From Rhodospirillaceae bacterium (GTDB lineage: Bacteria > Pseudomonadota > Alphaproteobacteria > UBA828): a DNA stretch of 15,471 bases. The DNA lies in assembly GCA_028819955.1 (NCBI GenBank), contig JAPPKP010000156.1:1-15471 (forward strand), in the 5' to 3' direction. Under the pieces are notes generated by a model. That model was not told where the DNA came from and did not search any database. It worked only from the letters and a program-made list of their open reading frames with translations. This document shows positions 1-7,801 of the stretch, piece by piece. Position numbers and translations under genes: made by a program. Position 1 is the first letter of the stretch. Each line of letters opens with the position of its first letter.

Positions 1-953
1 AGATCGCGGTCATCGTCAACGAGTTCGGCGAGATCGGGATCGACGGCGACCTCATCGCCCGCGCCGACGAGGACATGCTGGAGCTCACCAACGGCTGCAT
101 CTGCTGCGCCGCACAGGGCGACCTGATGGACGGGCTCAACCGTCTCTTCCTGCGCAGGATCGGCCTCGCCGAGCCCCGGGTGGACTTCGACAAGATCGTG
201 ATCGAGACCACGGGCATCGCCGACCCCTCGCCGCTGGCCCGGCTCTTCTACACGGACATGAAGCTCGACCTCACCTTCCGCCTCGACGCGGTTCTGACGG
301 TGGTGGACCTGAAGCACGTGACCGGCCAGATCGCGCGCTCGCCCGAGGCGCAGAAGCAGATCGCCATCGCCGACAAGCTGATCTTCAACAAGCACGACCT
401 GGTGGACGACGACGAGTTCACGGATGCGGTGGCGGCGGTCGAGCGCCTCAATCCCTTCTCGGTCAAGGAGGTGACCTCGCATGGCGCGCTGCCGGTAAAC
501 CGGCTGCTCGACCTCGACCTGTTCGAGCCCAAGCGCCGCGACGACATGGTGGGTGCCTGGATCGGCGCCGAACACCCGAATGCCGACGATCATGCCCACG
601 ACGACCACGTCCACACGCCGGGCGTCGGCGCGGTCTGCCTGCAAGCGCGCGAGCCTCTGGAGTGGAACGCGCTGCTCCGCTTCTTCCTCGATCTCACGGA
701 GGAGAAGGGCGAGGACCTCTTCCGCGTCAAGGGCATGGTGCACTTCCAGAATGTCGAGAAGCCGGTGATCATCCAGGGCGTGCAGGCCACATTCAGCCCG
801 CCGACCTATGCAGAGGCGTGGCCGCGCGGTGAGGTGGCGACGCGCATCGTGGTGATCGGCCGCGACCTCGACAGGGCCTCGATGGAGGCGCGGTTCGCGG
901 CCTGCGTGGCGAAGCGCGAGGCCACGCTCGACCGCGGCCTCGGCGCGATCTGA
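1..953 (+). CDS. CobW/COG0523 family GTP-dependent metal-handling protein (5' partial)
   Basis: The reading frame is already open at base 3, so the start and the Walker A loop lie before the window; about 316 residues are visible. Seen: an NEFGEIGID segment, the metal-binding NGCICC motif (CxCC, bases 93-110), an ETTGIADP segment matching the family's ESxGLA/DP switch region, and FNKHDLV, the NKxD guanine-specificity motif. A His/Asp-rich linker (about bases 574-618, HPNADDHAHDDHVH) joins the GTPase domain to a CobW C-terminal domain. Family members use GTP hydrolysis to deliver Zn, Co or Fe to client enzymes; which metal and client apply here is unknown. An amidase follows after 26 nt and probably shares the transcript. 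A role in loading the metal-dependent hydrolase encoded further on is only inferred. Family assignment is firm; the specific function is not. Confidence 0.93.
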   Translation, partial: IAVIVNEFGEIGIDGDLIARADEDMLELTNGCICCAAQGDLMDGLNRLFLRRIGLAEPRVDFDKIVIETTGIADPSPLARLFYTDMKLDLTFRLDAVLTVVDLKHVTGQIARSPEAQKQIAIADKLIFNKHDLVDDDEFTDAVAAVERLNPFSVKEVTSHGALPVNRLLDLDLFEPKRRDDMVGAWIGAEHPNADDHAHDDHVHTPGVGAVCLQAREPLEWNALLRFFLDLTEEKGEDLFRVKGMVHFQNVEKPVIIQGVQATFSPPTYAEAWPRGEVATRIVVIGRDLDRASMEARFAACVAKREATLDRGLGAI

Positions 954-979
954 GCGGTCCATTCGAGCGGGGGAGATCC

Positions 980-2374
980 ATGAGCTTTGCGTACGTGACG
1001 GCGACCGAACTCAAGGGCCTGCTGGCAGCGCGCGACATCTCGCCGGTGGAGCTGGTGGAGGACACGCTCAGCCGTCAGGAGGCGCTGGAGCCCAAGATCA
1101 ACGCCTTCGTCACCCGGACGCCCGAGGTGGCGCTGGAGGCGGCGCGCGCGCAGGAGCGCGCCATTGCAGCGGGCGAGGCCGGCGTGATTGCGGGCCTCCC
1201 CACCTCGGTCAAGGACCTGGTGGCGATGGCCGGCGTGCCCTGGACCTTCGGCTCACGGCCCTTCGCGGACAACGTGGTGGATTTCGACGCGCCCGCGGTG
1301 GAGCGGGTGAGAAACGCCGGCGGCTGCATCGTCGGCAAGTCCACCACCAGCGAGTTCGGCTGCAAGGCGGTCTGCGACAGCCCGCTCAGCGGGATCACGC
1401 GCAATCCGTGGAACCTGGCGAAGACGTCCGGCGGCTCCAGCGGCGGCGGTGCCGCGAGCGTCGCCGCCGGGCTCACGCCGTTCGCGGTCTGCACCGATGG
1501 CGGCGGCTCCGTGCGCATTCCGTCCGCGCTCTGCGGCCTATTCGGCATCAAGGGGCAGTTTGCGCGCGTGCCGGTGTTTCCGGTCTCCGCCGCGCCGACA
1601 CTCGCCCACGTGGGCGCAATCGCGCGGACGGTGCGCGATGCCGCGCTTCTGCTCGGCGTCATGGCAGGCCACGACCGGCGCGATGCCTTCGGGGTCGCCG
1701 AGCCCGTGCCGGACTTCCTCGCGGCTTGCGACGCCGGTGCGAAGGGGATGCGCATCGCCTGGAGCCCGACCCTCGGCTACGCGCAGCCCGAGCCCGAGAT
1801 CGTCGCCCTCTGCGAGGCCGCGGCGCGGCGCTTCGAGGCGCTGGGGTGTGAGGTCGAGCTGGTCGAGGACGCGCTCGGCGAAGACCCGGTCGACATCTGG
1901 ATGGCCGAGTTCTACGGCGGCATCGGCACCAAGCTGCAGGGCCTGATGGCGGAGAGGCCGGAGGAGCTGGACCCCGCCGTGGTCACGACGCTGAGCGGCG
2001 GGCTCGACCGCTCGATGGTGGCGTACTTCGACCAGCTCTTCGCCCGCTACGAGTTTCGCGAGAGGATGCGCGGACTCTTCGAGCGCTACGACCTGCTGCT
2101 CTCGCCGACGCTGCCCTGCGCCGCCTTCGACGTGGGCCACGACACGCCGCCGGGGCACGATGGCCGCAACATCGTCTCCTGGGTCTACTACACCTATCCC
2201 TTCAACCTGACCGGCCAGCCGGCGGCGTCGATCCCTGCGGGCTTCACAGATGCCGGGCTCCCGGTCGGCCTGCAGATGGTTGCAGGAATCAACCGCGAAG
2301 TGGACATTCTGCGTGCCGCTGCCGCGTTCGAGGAGGCGGCGCCCTGGGCCGATCGGCGGCCGCCCCTAGCCTGA
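980..2374 (+). CDS. Amidase-signature family hydrolase (GatA-like amidase)
   Basis: A 464-residue cytoplasmic amidase of the amidase-signature family, which hydrolyses carboxamides to acid plus ammonia. The Ser-cisSer-Lys triad is visible: Lys78 in TSVKDL, cis-Ser153 in SGGSSGG, and nucleophile Ser177 in TDGGGSVRIP; the 24-residue Ser-Ser spacing matches malonamidase E2. The length fits stand-alone amidases and GatA. GatA itself is unlikely because no gatB or gatC is adjacent and the neighbours are catabolic. The start at 980 is preceded by a purine-rich GGGGGAGA ribosome site. It lies 26 nt after the CobW gene and 50 nt before the cysteine hydrolase, suggesting one operon. The substrate cannot be told from sequence; an amide released by the neighbouring ring-processing enzymes is an inference. 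Confidence 0.93.
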   Translation: MSFAYVTATELKGLLAARDISPVELVEDTLSRQEALEPKINAFVTRTPEVALEAARAQERAIAAGEAGVIAGLPTSVKDLVAMAGVPWTFGSRPFADNVVDFDAPAVERVRNAGGCIVGKSTTSEFGCKAVCDSPLSGITRNPWNLAKTSGGSSGGGAASVAAGLTPFAVCTDGGGSVRIPSALCGLFGIKGQFARVPVFPVSAAPTLAHVGAIARTVRDAALLLGVMAGHDRRDAFGVAEPVPDFLAACDAGAKGMRIAWSPTLGYAQPEPEIVALCEAAARRFEALGCEVELVEDALGEDPVDIWMAEFYGGIGTKLQGLMAERPEELDPAVVTTLSGGLDRSMVAYFDQLFARYEFRERMRGLFERYDLLLSPTLPCAAFDVGHDTPPGHDGRNIVSWVYYTYPFNLTGQPAASIPAGFTDAGLPVGLQMVAGINREVDILRAAAAFEEAAPWADRRPPLA

Positions 2375-2424
2375 CGCCGCCGCAGGCTCGGTCGACGACG
2401 AGAAACGCTGCAAAGGAGGCAACG

Positions 2425-3111
2425 ATGCCGCTGGATGACAAGGTCCGCGAGGCGCTCGATACCATCTTCTCCGGCGACGCCGGGCTCTATCAGAAGCGCG
2501 GCTGGAACCAGCGCTCGGGCTTCGGCACGCGGCCCGCGATTCTCAACATCGACCTCGCCAACGCCTGGACCCGCCAGGGCTATCGCTTCTCCTGCGACGA
2601 CATGGACGAGCAAATCATCCCCGGCGTGCAGCGCCTGCTGGAAGGCGCGCGGGCCAAGCAGGTGCCGATCATCTACACCACCACCGCCTTCTGCAGCCGC
2701 TTCGACATGGGGGCCTTCCCGCTGAAGACGCCGTTCGAGGACCTGATGTTGGGCACGCCGGCCTGCGAGATCGACGACCGCATTCCGCCGGAGAAAGGCG
2801 TCGACACGGTGATCGTCAAGAAGCGGCCGAGCGCCTTCGCCGGCACCCATCTCGGCGGCATCCTCCGCGCCGGCAACATTGACACGCTGATCTGCACCGG
2901 TGTCACCATGGCCGGCTGCGTCAGGCACACGGTGGAGGACGCGCTCGGAGAGGGCTTCCGGACTGTCGTCGTGCGCGAGTGCGTGGGCGACCGCGTGCCT
3001 GCGGCTGTCGAGTGGAACCTGTTCGACATCGACATGAAGTATTGCGACGTCGAGCCGCTCGACCGGGTGCTCGCCTACCTGGACGACCTGGAGCCCTTCG
3101 CCAACCGCTAG
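2425..3111 (+). CDS. Isochorismatase-like cysteine hydrolase (N-carbamoylsarcosine amidase / maleamate amidase type)
   Basis: A 228-residue alpha/beta cysteine hydrolase. The triad is Asp43 (LNIDLANAW), Lys132 (VKKRPSAF) and Cys165 (TGVTMAGCVRHTVEDA). The Lys-to-Cys spacing of 33 equals that in N-carbamoylsarcosine amidase, and the GDR..... NLFDIDMKYCDV tail is characteristic of the subgroup that also holds the maleamate amidohydrolase NicF. Members split amide or carbamoyl C-N bonds through a Cys acyl-enzyme. The start has a strong AAAGGAGG site 5 nt upstream. The stop codon overlaps that of the convergent methyltransferase gene within CTAG. Next to an amidase and close to an enamidase-like gene, a late deamination step in N-heterocycle breakdown is plausible, but N-carbamoyl amino acid or ureido substrates remain equally possible. 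Confidence 0.92.
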   Translation: MPLDDKVREALDTIFSGDAGLYQKRGWNQRSGFGTRPAILNIDLANAWTRQGYRFSCDDMDEQIIPGVQRLLEGARAKQVPIIYTTTAFCSRFDMGAFPLKTPFEDLMLGTPACEIDDRIPPEKGVDTVIVKKRPSAFAGTHLGGILRAGNIDTLICTGVTMAGCVRHTVEDALGEGFRTVVVRECVGDRVPAAVEWNLFDIDMKYCDVEPLDRVLAYLDDLEPFANR

Positions 3112-3788
3112 CCCTGCCCGCGGGTCAGCGGAACGAACGCCACCGGCAGCACCGTCTTCGCCTCGCTGGGGCCGTCGGCGCGCTTCTCGATGCGCTGCAA
3201 CTGCTGGGTCTCAGCGGCGCGGCCGACGGGAATGACCAGCGGGCCGCCGGGCCTGAGCTGCGCCACCAGCGCGGGCGGGATCATGGGTGCCGCGGCGGTG
3301 ACGACGATGCCGTCGAACGGCGCCTCCTCCGGCCAGCCCGCGTGGCCGTCCCCGGCGCGCACCGTGGCCTCCGTGTAGCCCAGCGCCTTGAGGCGCGCCG
3401 CGGCCGCCGTCGCCAGCGGCTCGACGACCTCGACCGAATAGACGGTGGCGCCTAGCGCGCAGAGGACGGCGGTCTGGTAGCCGCAGCCGGTACCGACCTC
3501 CAGTATGCGCGCGCCCGGCCCGACATCGAGCAGCTCGGTCATCAGGGCGACGACGAAGGGCTGCGAGATGGTCTGGCCGTGCCCGATGGGGAGCGGCCTG
3601 TTCTCGTAGGCGAACGGCTTCTCCGCCTCGGGCACGAAGGCCGCACGCGACACCGAGCGCATCGCTTCCATGACCGCGTCGCCGAAGACCGGCCGCCCTG
3701 TCTTGTCGCCGGTCTCCCGCGCATCGCGCGCGATCACCTCGAGCATGGTGTCGGCGCTCGCGCCCGCGCCGAGCAGGTGGCGCAGCAT
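3108..3788 (-). CDS. pcm: Protein-L-isoaspartate O-methyltransferase (first of two)
   Basis: A 226-residue SAM-dependent methyltransferase of the PCMT family, which methylates isoaspartyl residues in damaged proteins so they can revert to aspartate. Seen: the [17 protein letters not shown] segment (71-87), the SAM-binding motif [14 protein letters not shown] (95-108), the [23 protein letters not shown] region, and a canonical [11 protein letters not shown] ending. The first Met (3788) gives a slightly long N terminus; a Met at residue 15 (base 3746) is an alternative start. It follows the luciferase-like oxidoreductase gene by 26 nt on the same strand and may be co-transcribed. A second, clearly divergent copy lies at 10758-11462, so one of them may have another role. 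Confidence 0.93.
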   Translation of the reverse strand: MLRHLLGAGASADTMLEVIARDARETGDKTGRPVFGDAVMEAMRSVSRAAFVPEAEKPFAYENRPLPIGHGQTISQPFVVALMTELLDVGPGARILEVGTGCGYQTAVLCALGATVYSVEVVEPLATAAAARLKALGYTEATVRAGDGHAGWPEEAPFDGIVVTAAAPMIPPALVAQLRPGGPLVIPVGRAAETQQLQRIEKRADGPSEAKTVLPVAFVPLTRGQG

Positions 3789-3814
3789 CGTTCGCGCGCC
3801 CCCACCCCGCCCCG

Positions 3815-4834
3815 CTAGCGGAAATGGGGCAGCACCTTGGAGGCGTACTCGGCGATCATTCGTTCCTGGTCTTCCGTCATCAGGTAGAGCGCGAGCTGCG
3901 TGACCCCTGCGGCCTCCAGCGCCTTGATCTTCTCGACGTGGGCCTCGGCCGGGCCGATCAGGCAGAAGGATTCGGTGATGGCGTCGGTGACGTAGTGCAC
4001 GTTGTCCGAGCCCGCGACCGCGTGCTTGTGATAGTCGTAGCCTTCGTCCGCGCCGCGCCCTTGGCGCGCGGCGATGAAGGCGGTCAGGCTCTCCGGCACC
4101 AGGTCGGTTCCCGCGCCGTGGCGCTCCACGATGTCGGCGACATGGTTACCGACCACGGCGGGGAACCAGCTGGTCTGGGCGATGGCGGTCTCGCGGTCGC
4201 CGATCCAGGCCGGCGCGCAGGAGAGAACGCGGTATCCGGCCGGATCGATTCCGGCTGCCTTGCGCGCCGCGAGCGCCTGATCGGCAAACCATTGGCATAG
4301 CCCCGGATCGGCGAGCTGGATCACCAGCCCGTCCCCATGCGTGCCTGCGGCGGCAAGCGCGCGCGGCCCGTAGGCCGCGATCCAGATGGGGAGCTCGTAG
4401 GGATCGGCCCAGTCGAGCTGGACCGGCCCCCTGGCACCGTCGTACTCGCAGGCCTCACCCCGCAACATGGTGCGGAGCGCGTCGCAGTAGGCGGTAAGCG
4501 TCTCGACCGTCGCGGGCCTGTGCCCCATGACGCGCACCGAGCTGTCGCCGCGCCCGACCGCCACGTCGACCCGGCCGTCGCCGAACTGGGCCAGCCGCGC
4601 GAAGATGCTGGCGGCCACGGACCAGTCCCGCACCCTGGGATTGGTCACCAGGGGCCCCACGCGAATACGCTTCGTGTGGTCCAGGCAAACCGCCATCTGG
4701 GTGTAGACGTCGGACCACAGAATGTGGGAGTCGGCGAACCACATGTAGTCAAAGCCCGCGGCCTCGGCCTGGTGGGCGAGCGCCACGGTGCGGCGCACGT
4801 CGAGGTCGCCCTTGATGCTGATGCCCAATTCCAT
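3815..4834 (-). CDS. Luciferase-like (LLM class) flavin/F420-dependent oxidoreductase
   Basis: A 339-residue single-domain TIM-barrel protein of the bacterial-luciferase superfamily, closest in pattern to the MER-like 'F420-dependent oxidoreductase' branch. Seen: [11 protein letters not shown] at the N terminus, [14 protein letters not shown], a [11 protein letters not shown] strand, [12 protein letters not shown], and the [23 protein letters not shown] segment expected for cofactor-phosphate binding. The start at 4834 is chosen because it begins the conserved first strand and has a GGGAGGGGGG ribosome site 4-5 nt upstream; a 16-residue upstream extension (to 4882) does not look like family sequence. 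It is transcribed away from the NtaA-type monooxygenase gene, across a 155-nt gap. Whether the cofactor is F420 or FMN cannot be decided, since no F420 gene is visible. The substrate is unknown; a role in the same catabolic cluster is inferred from position. Confidence 0.88.
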   Translation of the reverse strand: MELGISIKGDLDVRRTVALAHQAEAAGFDYMWFADSHILWSDVYTQMAVCLDHTKRIRVGPLVTNPRVRDWSVAASIFARLAQFGDGRVDVAVGRGDSSVRVMGHRPATVETLTAYCDALRTMLRGEACEYDGARGPVQLDWADPYELPIWIAAYGPRALAAAGTHGDGLVIQLADPGLCQWFADQALAARKAAGIDPAGYRVLSCAPAWIGDRETAIAQTSWFPAVVGNHVADIVERHGAGTDLVPESLTAFIAARQGRGADEGYDYHKHAVAGSDNVHYVTDAITESFCLIGPAEAHVEKIKALEAAGVTQLALYLMTEDQERMIAEYASKVLPHFR

Positions 4835-4989
4835 GATGCCCCCCTCCCTCAGCGACAATCGCAGCCCACAGGAGGATGGCACAGAGACGGCCGGCCCGCC
4901 ACGCGCCTGCCAAACGCCAGCGTGCCGTGCTAAACCGCGCGCAGGCGGCGCCCTGCGCTGCCTTCCGGCCCCAGCGAGCGACGGCGAGC
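4835..4989. promoter_or_regulatory. Divergent intergenic region between two flavin-oxidoreductase genes
   Basis: The 155 nt between the two divergent start codons must hold promoters for both transcription units. It is GC-rich and I see no convincing -35/-10 pair; a TGCTAAAC string at 4928-4935 is the only weak extended -10-like match for the forward operon. No clear inverted repeat for a regulator was found, and no regulator gene is in the window. Confidence 0.3.
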
Positions 4990-6327
4990 ATGAGCAAGCG
5001 GCAGATGGTCCTGGTGGGCTTCCTCCAGGCGCAGAACTGCTCCAACTATCCGGCGTCCTGGCGTCACCCGGAGTCCGCCACGGACTTTCTCACCGCCGAG
5101 TACTACCAGCGTATCGCCCGCGTCCTCGAGGCCGGCAAGTTCCATCTCGCCTTCTTCGACGACCGGCTGGCGCTGCCCGACATCTACGGCGGCGACCATG
5201 CCGAGGCGGTGCGCAACGGGGTGCGGGTGGTCAAGATGGACCCGATCCCGATCCTCACGCTGATGGGAGCGGCGACCACGCGGCTCGGGCTCGGCGCCAC
5301 CTGCTCGACCACCTACTACCAGCCGTTCCACGTGGCGCGCATGTTCTCCACCCTCGACCACATGAGCGGCGGCCGGGCGGCCTGGAACGTGGTGACCTCG
5401 CTCAACGATTCCGAGGCCGCGAACTACGGCGCGGACAGGGTGATCGAGCATAACGAGCGCTACGACCGTGCCGACGAGTTCATGGAGGTGGTGCTCGGCC
5501 ACTGGGACTCGTGGGATGAAAACGCCATCGTCCTCGACAAGGAGCGGAACGTCTTCGCCGACCCGTCGGGCGTGCATCGCCTCGACCACGAGGGCCGCTT
5601 CCTGCGCTCGCGCGGGCCGTTCACCGTGCCGCGCACGCCGCAAGGGCGCCCCATCGTGATCCAGGCCGGCCAGAGCGGGCGCGGACGACAGTTCGCGGCG
5701 CGCTGGGCCGACGTGATCTTCGCGATCTATCCCACCCTCGAGTTCGGCCGGAAGGCCTACGCGGCGACGCGAGAGGCGGCCATCGCCGCCGGCCGCGAGC
5801 CGGACTCCTGCCGCGTGGCGCCGGCGGCCTACGTCACGGTCGCCGAGACCCAGACGGAAGCGGAGGAGAAGGCCGCCTTCATTGCCGGCCTTGCGCGGCC
5901 CATCGACACGCTGGCGCTGCTCTCCGAGGCGCTCAACTACGATTTCGCGACGAAGCCCGCGGACGAGCCCTTCACCGACGAGGAGATGGCCTCTATCAGC
6001 GGCCTGCAGGCCATCCGCGACCGGGTGGTGACGCTGAGCGGCAATCCGCACCCGACGGTCGAGGATTTCGTCACCTACAGCCGGCGCGGCACGTTGGGCG
6101 AGATGCCTCATTTCGTGGGCACACCCGCCGCCGTCGCCGATGAGATGGCGGAATGGTTCGAGGGCGAGGCCTGCGACGGCTTCGTGCTCGCCGCGACCCA
6201 CATGCCGGGCGCCTACGAGGATTTCGCCCGCCTCGTGGTGCCCGAGCTGCAGCGGCGCGGCCTGTTTCACCAGGACTATGCCGGGCCCACGCTCCGGGAG
6301 AATCTCGGGCTGGGAAAAGCGCTATGA
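4990..6327 (+). CDS. NtaA/SnaA/DszA-type FMNH2-dependent monooxygenase
   Basis: A 445-residue luciferase-superfamily monooxygenase of the nitrilotriacetate monooxygenase A group, which uses FMNH2 supplied by a separate reductase plus O2. Seen: NYPASWRHPES near the N terminus, RLGLGATCSTTYYQPFHVARMFSTLDHMSGGRAAWNVVTS (about 98-137), the RYDRADEFMEVVLGHWDSW block, HEGRFLRSRGPFTVPRTPQGRPIVIQAGQS, and a C-terminal GTPAAVADEMAEWF segment; each exceeds a short motif and together they define the family. The frame is open from 4876, but the Arg/Ala-rich 38-residue extension is not family-like and an AGGAGG abutting that ATG leaves no spacer, so 4990 (MSKRQMVLVGFLQ) is preferred. It starts an operon with the HpaB-type gene 7 nt downstream. 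No flavin reductase is encoded nearby. The substrate is unknown; RutA-like ring oxygenation is an inference. Confidence 0.92.
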   Translation: MSKRQMVLVGFLQAQNCSNYPASWRHPESATDFLTAEYYQRIARVLEAGKFHLAFFDDRLALPDIYGGDHAEAVRNGVRVVKMDPIPILTLMGAATTRLGLGATCSTTYYQPFHVARMFSTLDHMSGGRAAWNVVTSLNDSEAANYGADRVIEHNERYDRADEFMEVVLGHWDSWDENAIVLDKERNVFADPSGVHRLDHEGRFLRSRGPFTVPRTPQGRPIVIQAGQSGRGRQFAARWADVIFAIYPTLEFGRKAYAATREAAIAAGREPDSCRVAPAAYVTVAETQTEAEEKAAFIAGLARPIDTLALLSEALNYDFATKPADEPFTDEEMASISGLQAIRDRVVTLSGNPHPTVEDFVTYSRRGTLGEMPHFVGTPAAVADEMAEWFEGEACDGFVLAATHMPGAYEDFARLVVPELQRRGLFHQDYAGPTLRENLGLGKAL

Positions 6328-6334
6328 TCGACCG

Positions 6335-7801
6335 ATGAACATCAAGGACGGTGCGGCGCACCTGCGCGCTCTCGACAAGGATCGGGCGGTCTATCTCGAC
6401 GGTGAGCTGATCACGCGCGTCGCCGACCACCCGGCTTTCGCATCCGCCTGCCGCTCCGCCGCGGCCCTCTACGACTTCCAGGCGGCCGAGGCCAACGTCG
6501 AGCGCATGACCTTCGAGACCGAGACAGGGCGGCGCGTAAACCGCGCCTGGCAGATGCCGCGCAGCTATGACGAGCTGATTGCCAGGCGCGAGGCGCTGAC
6601 CGCCTGGGCCGAGCTTCATGCAGGCTACCTGGGCCGCTCGCCCGATCATCTGGCTTCGTCGATCGCAGGCCAGATGATGGGGATCGAGGTCTTCGAGCGC
6701 CACGGCGCGCGCTTCGCTACAGCGCTCCGCGACTACTACGCCTACGCGCGCGACAACGACCTCTACCTCAGCTACGTCATCGTCAACCCGCAGGGCGACC
6801 GCTCCAAGTCGTGGGGCGAGCAGCCGAGCGAAGAGATGACCATGCGGGTGGTCGACGAGGATGCGGAGGGCGTCACCGTGCGCGGCGCCAAGATGCTCGG
6901 CACCGGCTCGATCATGGCCGAGGAGATCCTGGTCGCGACCCTGCAGCCGCTGCAGCCGGGCGAGGAGCGCTTCGCCATCTCCTTCGCGCTGCCACTCGCC
7001 ACGCGGGGCCTCAAGGTGCTCTCGCGCAGGAGCTACGAGGCGAGCGCCACGAGCCCCTGGGACTATCCCCTCTCCCACCGCTTCGACGAGAACGACTCCA
7101 TCGTCTACTTCGACGACGTGAAGGTGCCGTGGGAGCGGGTCTTCCTCTTCGGCGACACGGACATGTGCCGGGCGCAGTTCCACGACACGCCGGGGCACGT
7201 CTTCCAGAACTACCAGTCGCAGATCCGCCTGGTGGTGAAGCTCAAGTTCCTGCTGGCACTCGGGCGCCGCATCGCCGAGACCATCGGCACCGCCAAGTTG
7301 CCGCCGGTGGTCGGGCAGTTGGGCGAAATGGCGGCCGAGGTCGCGGCCGTGGAGGGACTGCTCTACGGCATGGAGAGCGCGGGCGGCATGGTGGGCGAGT
7401 ACTACGTGCCCAATGCGAGCATGATGTACGCGGCCCAGGTGCAGACCCAGGCGCTCTATCCGCGCCTGATCGACGGGATCCGCTCGCTGGCCGGCGGCGG
7501 GCTCATCATGCTGCCGTCATCGGTGGCGGACCTGGAGAACCCGGACATCGCGCCGCTCTTCGAGCGCACGCAGGTCTCCGCCAGGCCGGGCGAGGGTGCC
7601 CAAGAGCGGATGGCGCTGATGAAGCTTGCGTGGGACGCGGTGGGCTCCGAGTTCGCCGGCCGCCACACCCAGTACGAGATGTTCTACGCGGGCGCCAAGT
7701 TCGTCACCACCGCGCACTGCTTCAGGCGCTACGACTGGGCCGGCGCCGACCGCATCCTGGAAAGGCTGATGACCGGCAACGAGGGCCCCGGTGCACCGTG
7801 A
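6335..7801 (+). CDS. HpaB-type (4-hydroxyphenylacetate 3-hydroxylase family) FADH2-dependent monooxygenase
   Basis: A 488-residue large component of a two-component flavin monooxygenase with an acyl-CoA dehydrogenase-like fold. Seen: GRSPDHLASSIAGQ (100-113), VRGAKMLGTGSIMAEEILV (182-200), HRFDENDSIVYFDDVKVPWERVF (248-270), the RLVVKLKFLLALGRRIAETIG helix (298-318) and EFAGRHTQYEMFYAG (439-453), all hallmarks of the HpaB/PvcC family. Such enzymes hydroxylate phenols or electron-rich heteroaromatics using FADH2 from an HpaC-type reductase, which is absent here. The start at 6335 is the only sensible one; its ribosome site is weak (GGGAAAAG 17 nt away), suggesting translational coupling to the gene ending 7 nt upstream. 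Its own TGA overlaps the GTG of the next gene. Family firm; a true 4-hydroxyphenylacetate substrate is doubtful given the neighbours. Confidence 0.93.
   Translation: MNIKDGAAHLRALDKDRAVYLDGELITRVADHPAFASACRSAAALYDFQAAEANVERMTFETETGRRVNRAWQMPRSYDELIARREALTAWAELHAGYLGRSPDHLASSIAGQMMGIEVFERHGARFATALRDYYAYARDNDLYLSYVIVNPQGDRSKSWGEQPSEEMTMRVVDEDAEGVTVRGAKMLGTGSIMAEEILVATLQPLQPGEERFAISFALPLATRGLKVLSRRSYEASATSPWDYPLSHRFDENDSIVYFDDVKVPWERVFLFGDTDMCRAQFHDTPGHVFQNYQSQIRLVVKLKFLLALGRRIAETIGTAKLPPVVGQLGEMAAEVAAVEGLLYGMESAGGMVGEYYVPNASMMYAAQVQTQALYPRLIDGIRSLAGGGLIMLPSSVADLENPDIAPLFERTQVSARPGEGAQERMALMKLAWDAVGSEFAGRHTQYEMFYAGAKFVTTAHCFRRYDWAGADRILERLMTGNEGPGAP

Noticed and set aside
4871..4989. AGGAGG followed at once by ATG (4876) as the true start of the NtaA-type gene
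   Set aside because: There is no spacer between the ribosome site and the ATG, and the added 38 Arg/Ala-rich residues are not family-like; the conserved N terminus starts at 4990.
4930..6270. Long reverse-strand open frame (446 codons) opposite the NtaA-type gene
   Set aside because: Its Arg/Gly/His-rich translation resembles no family and is the expected mirror of a GC-rich gene; the forward frame has a full set of family motifs.
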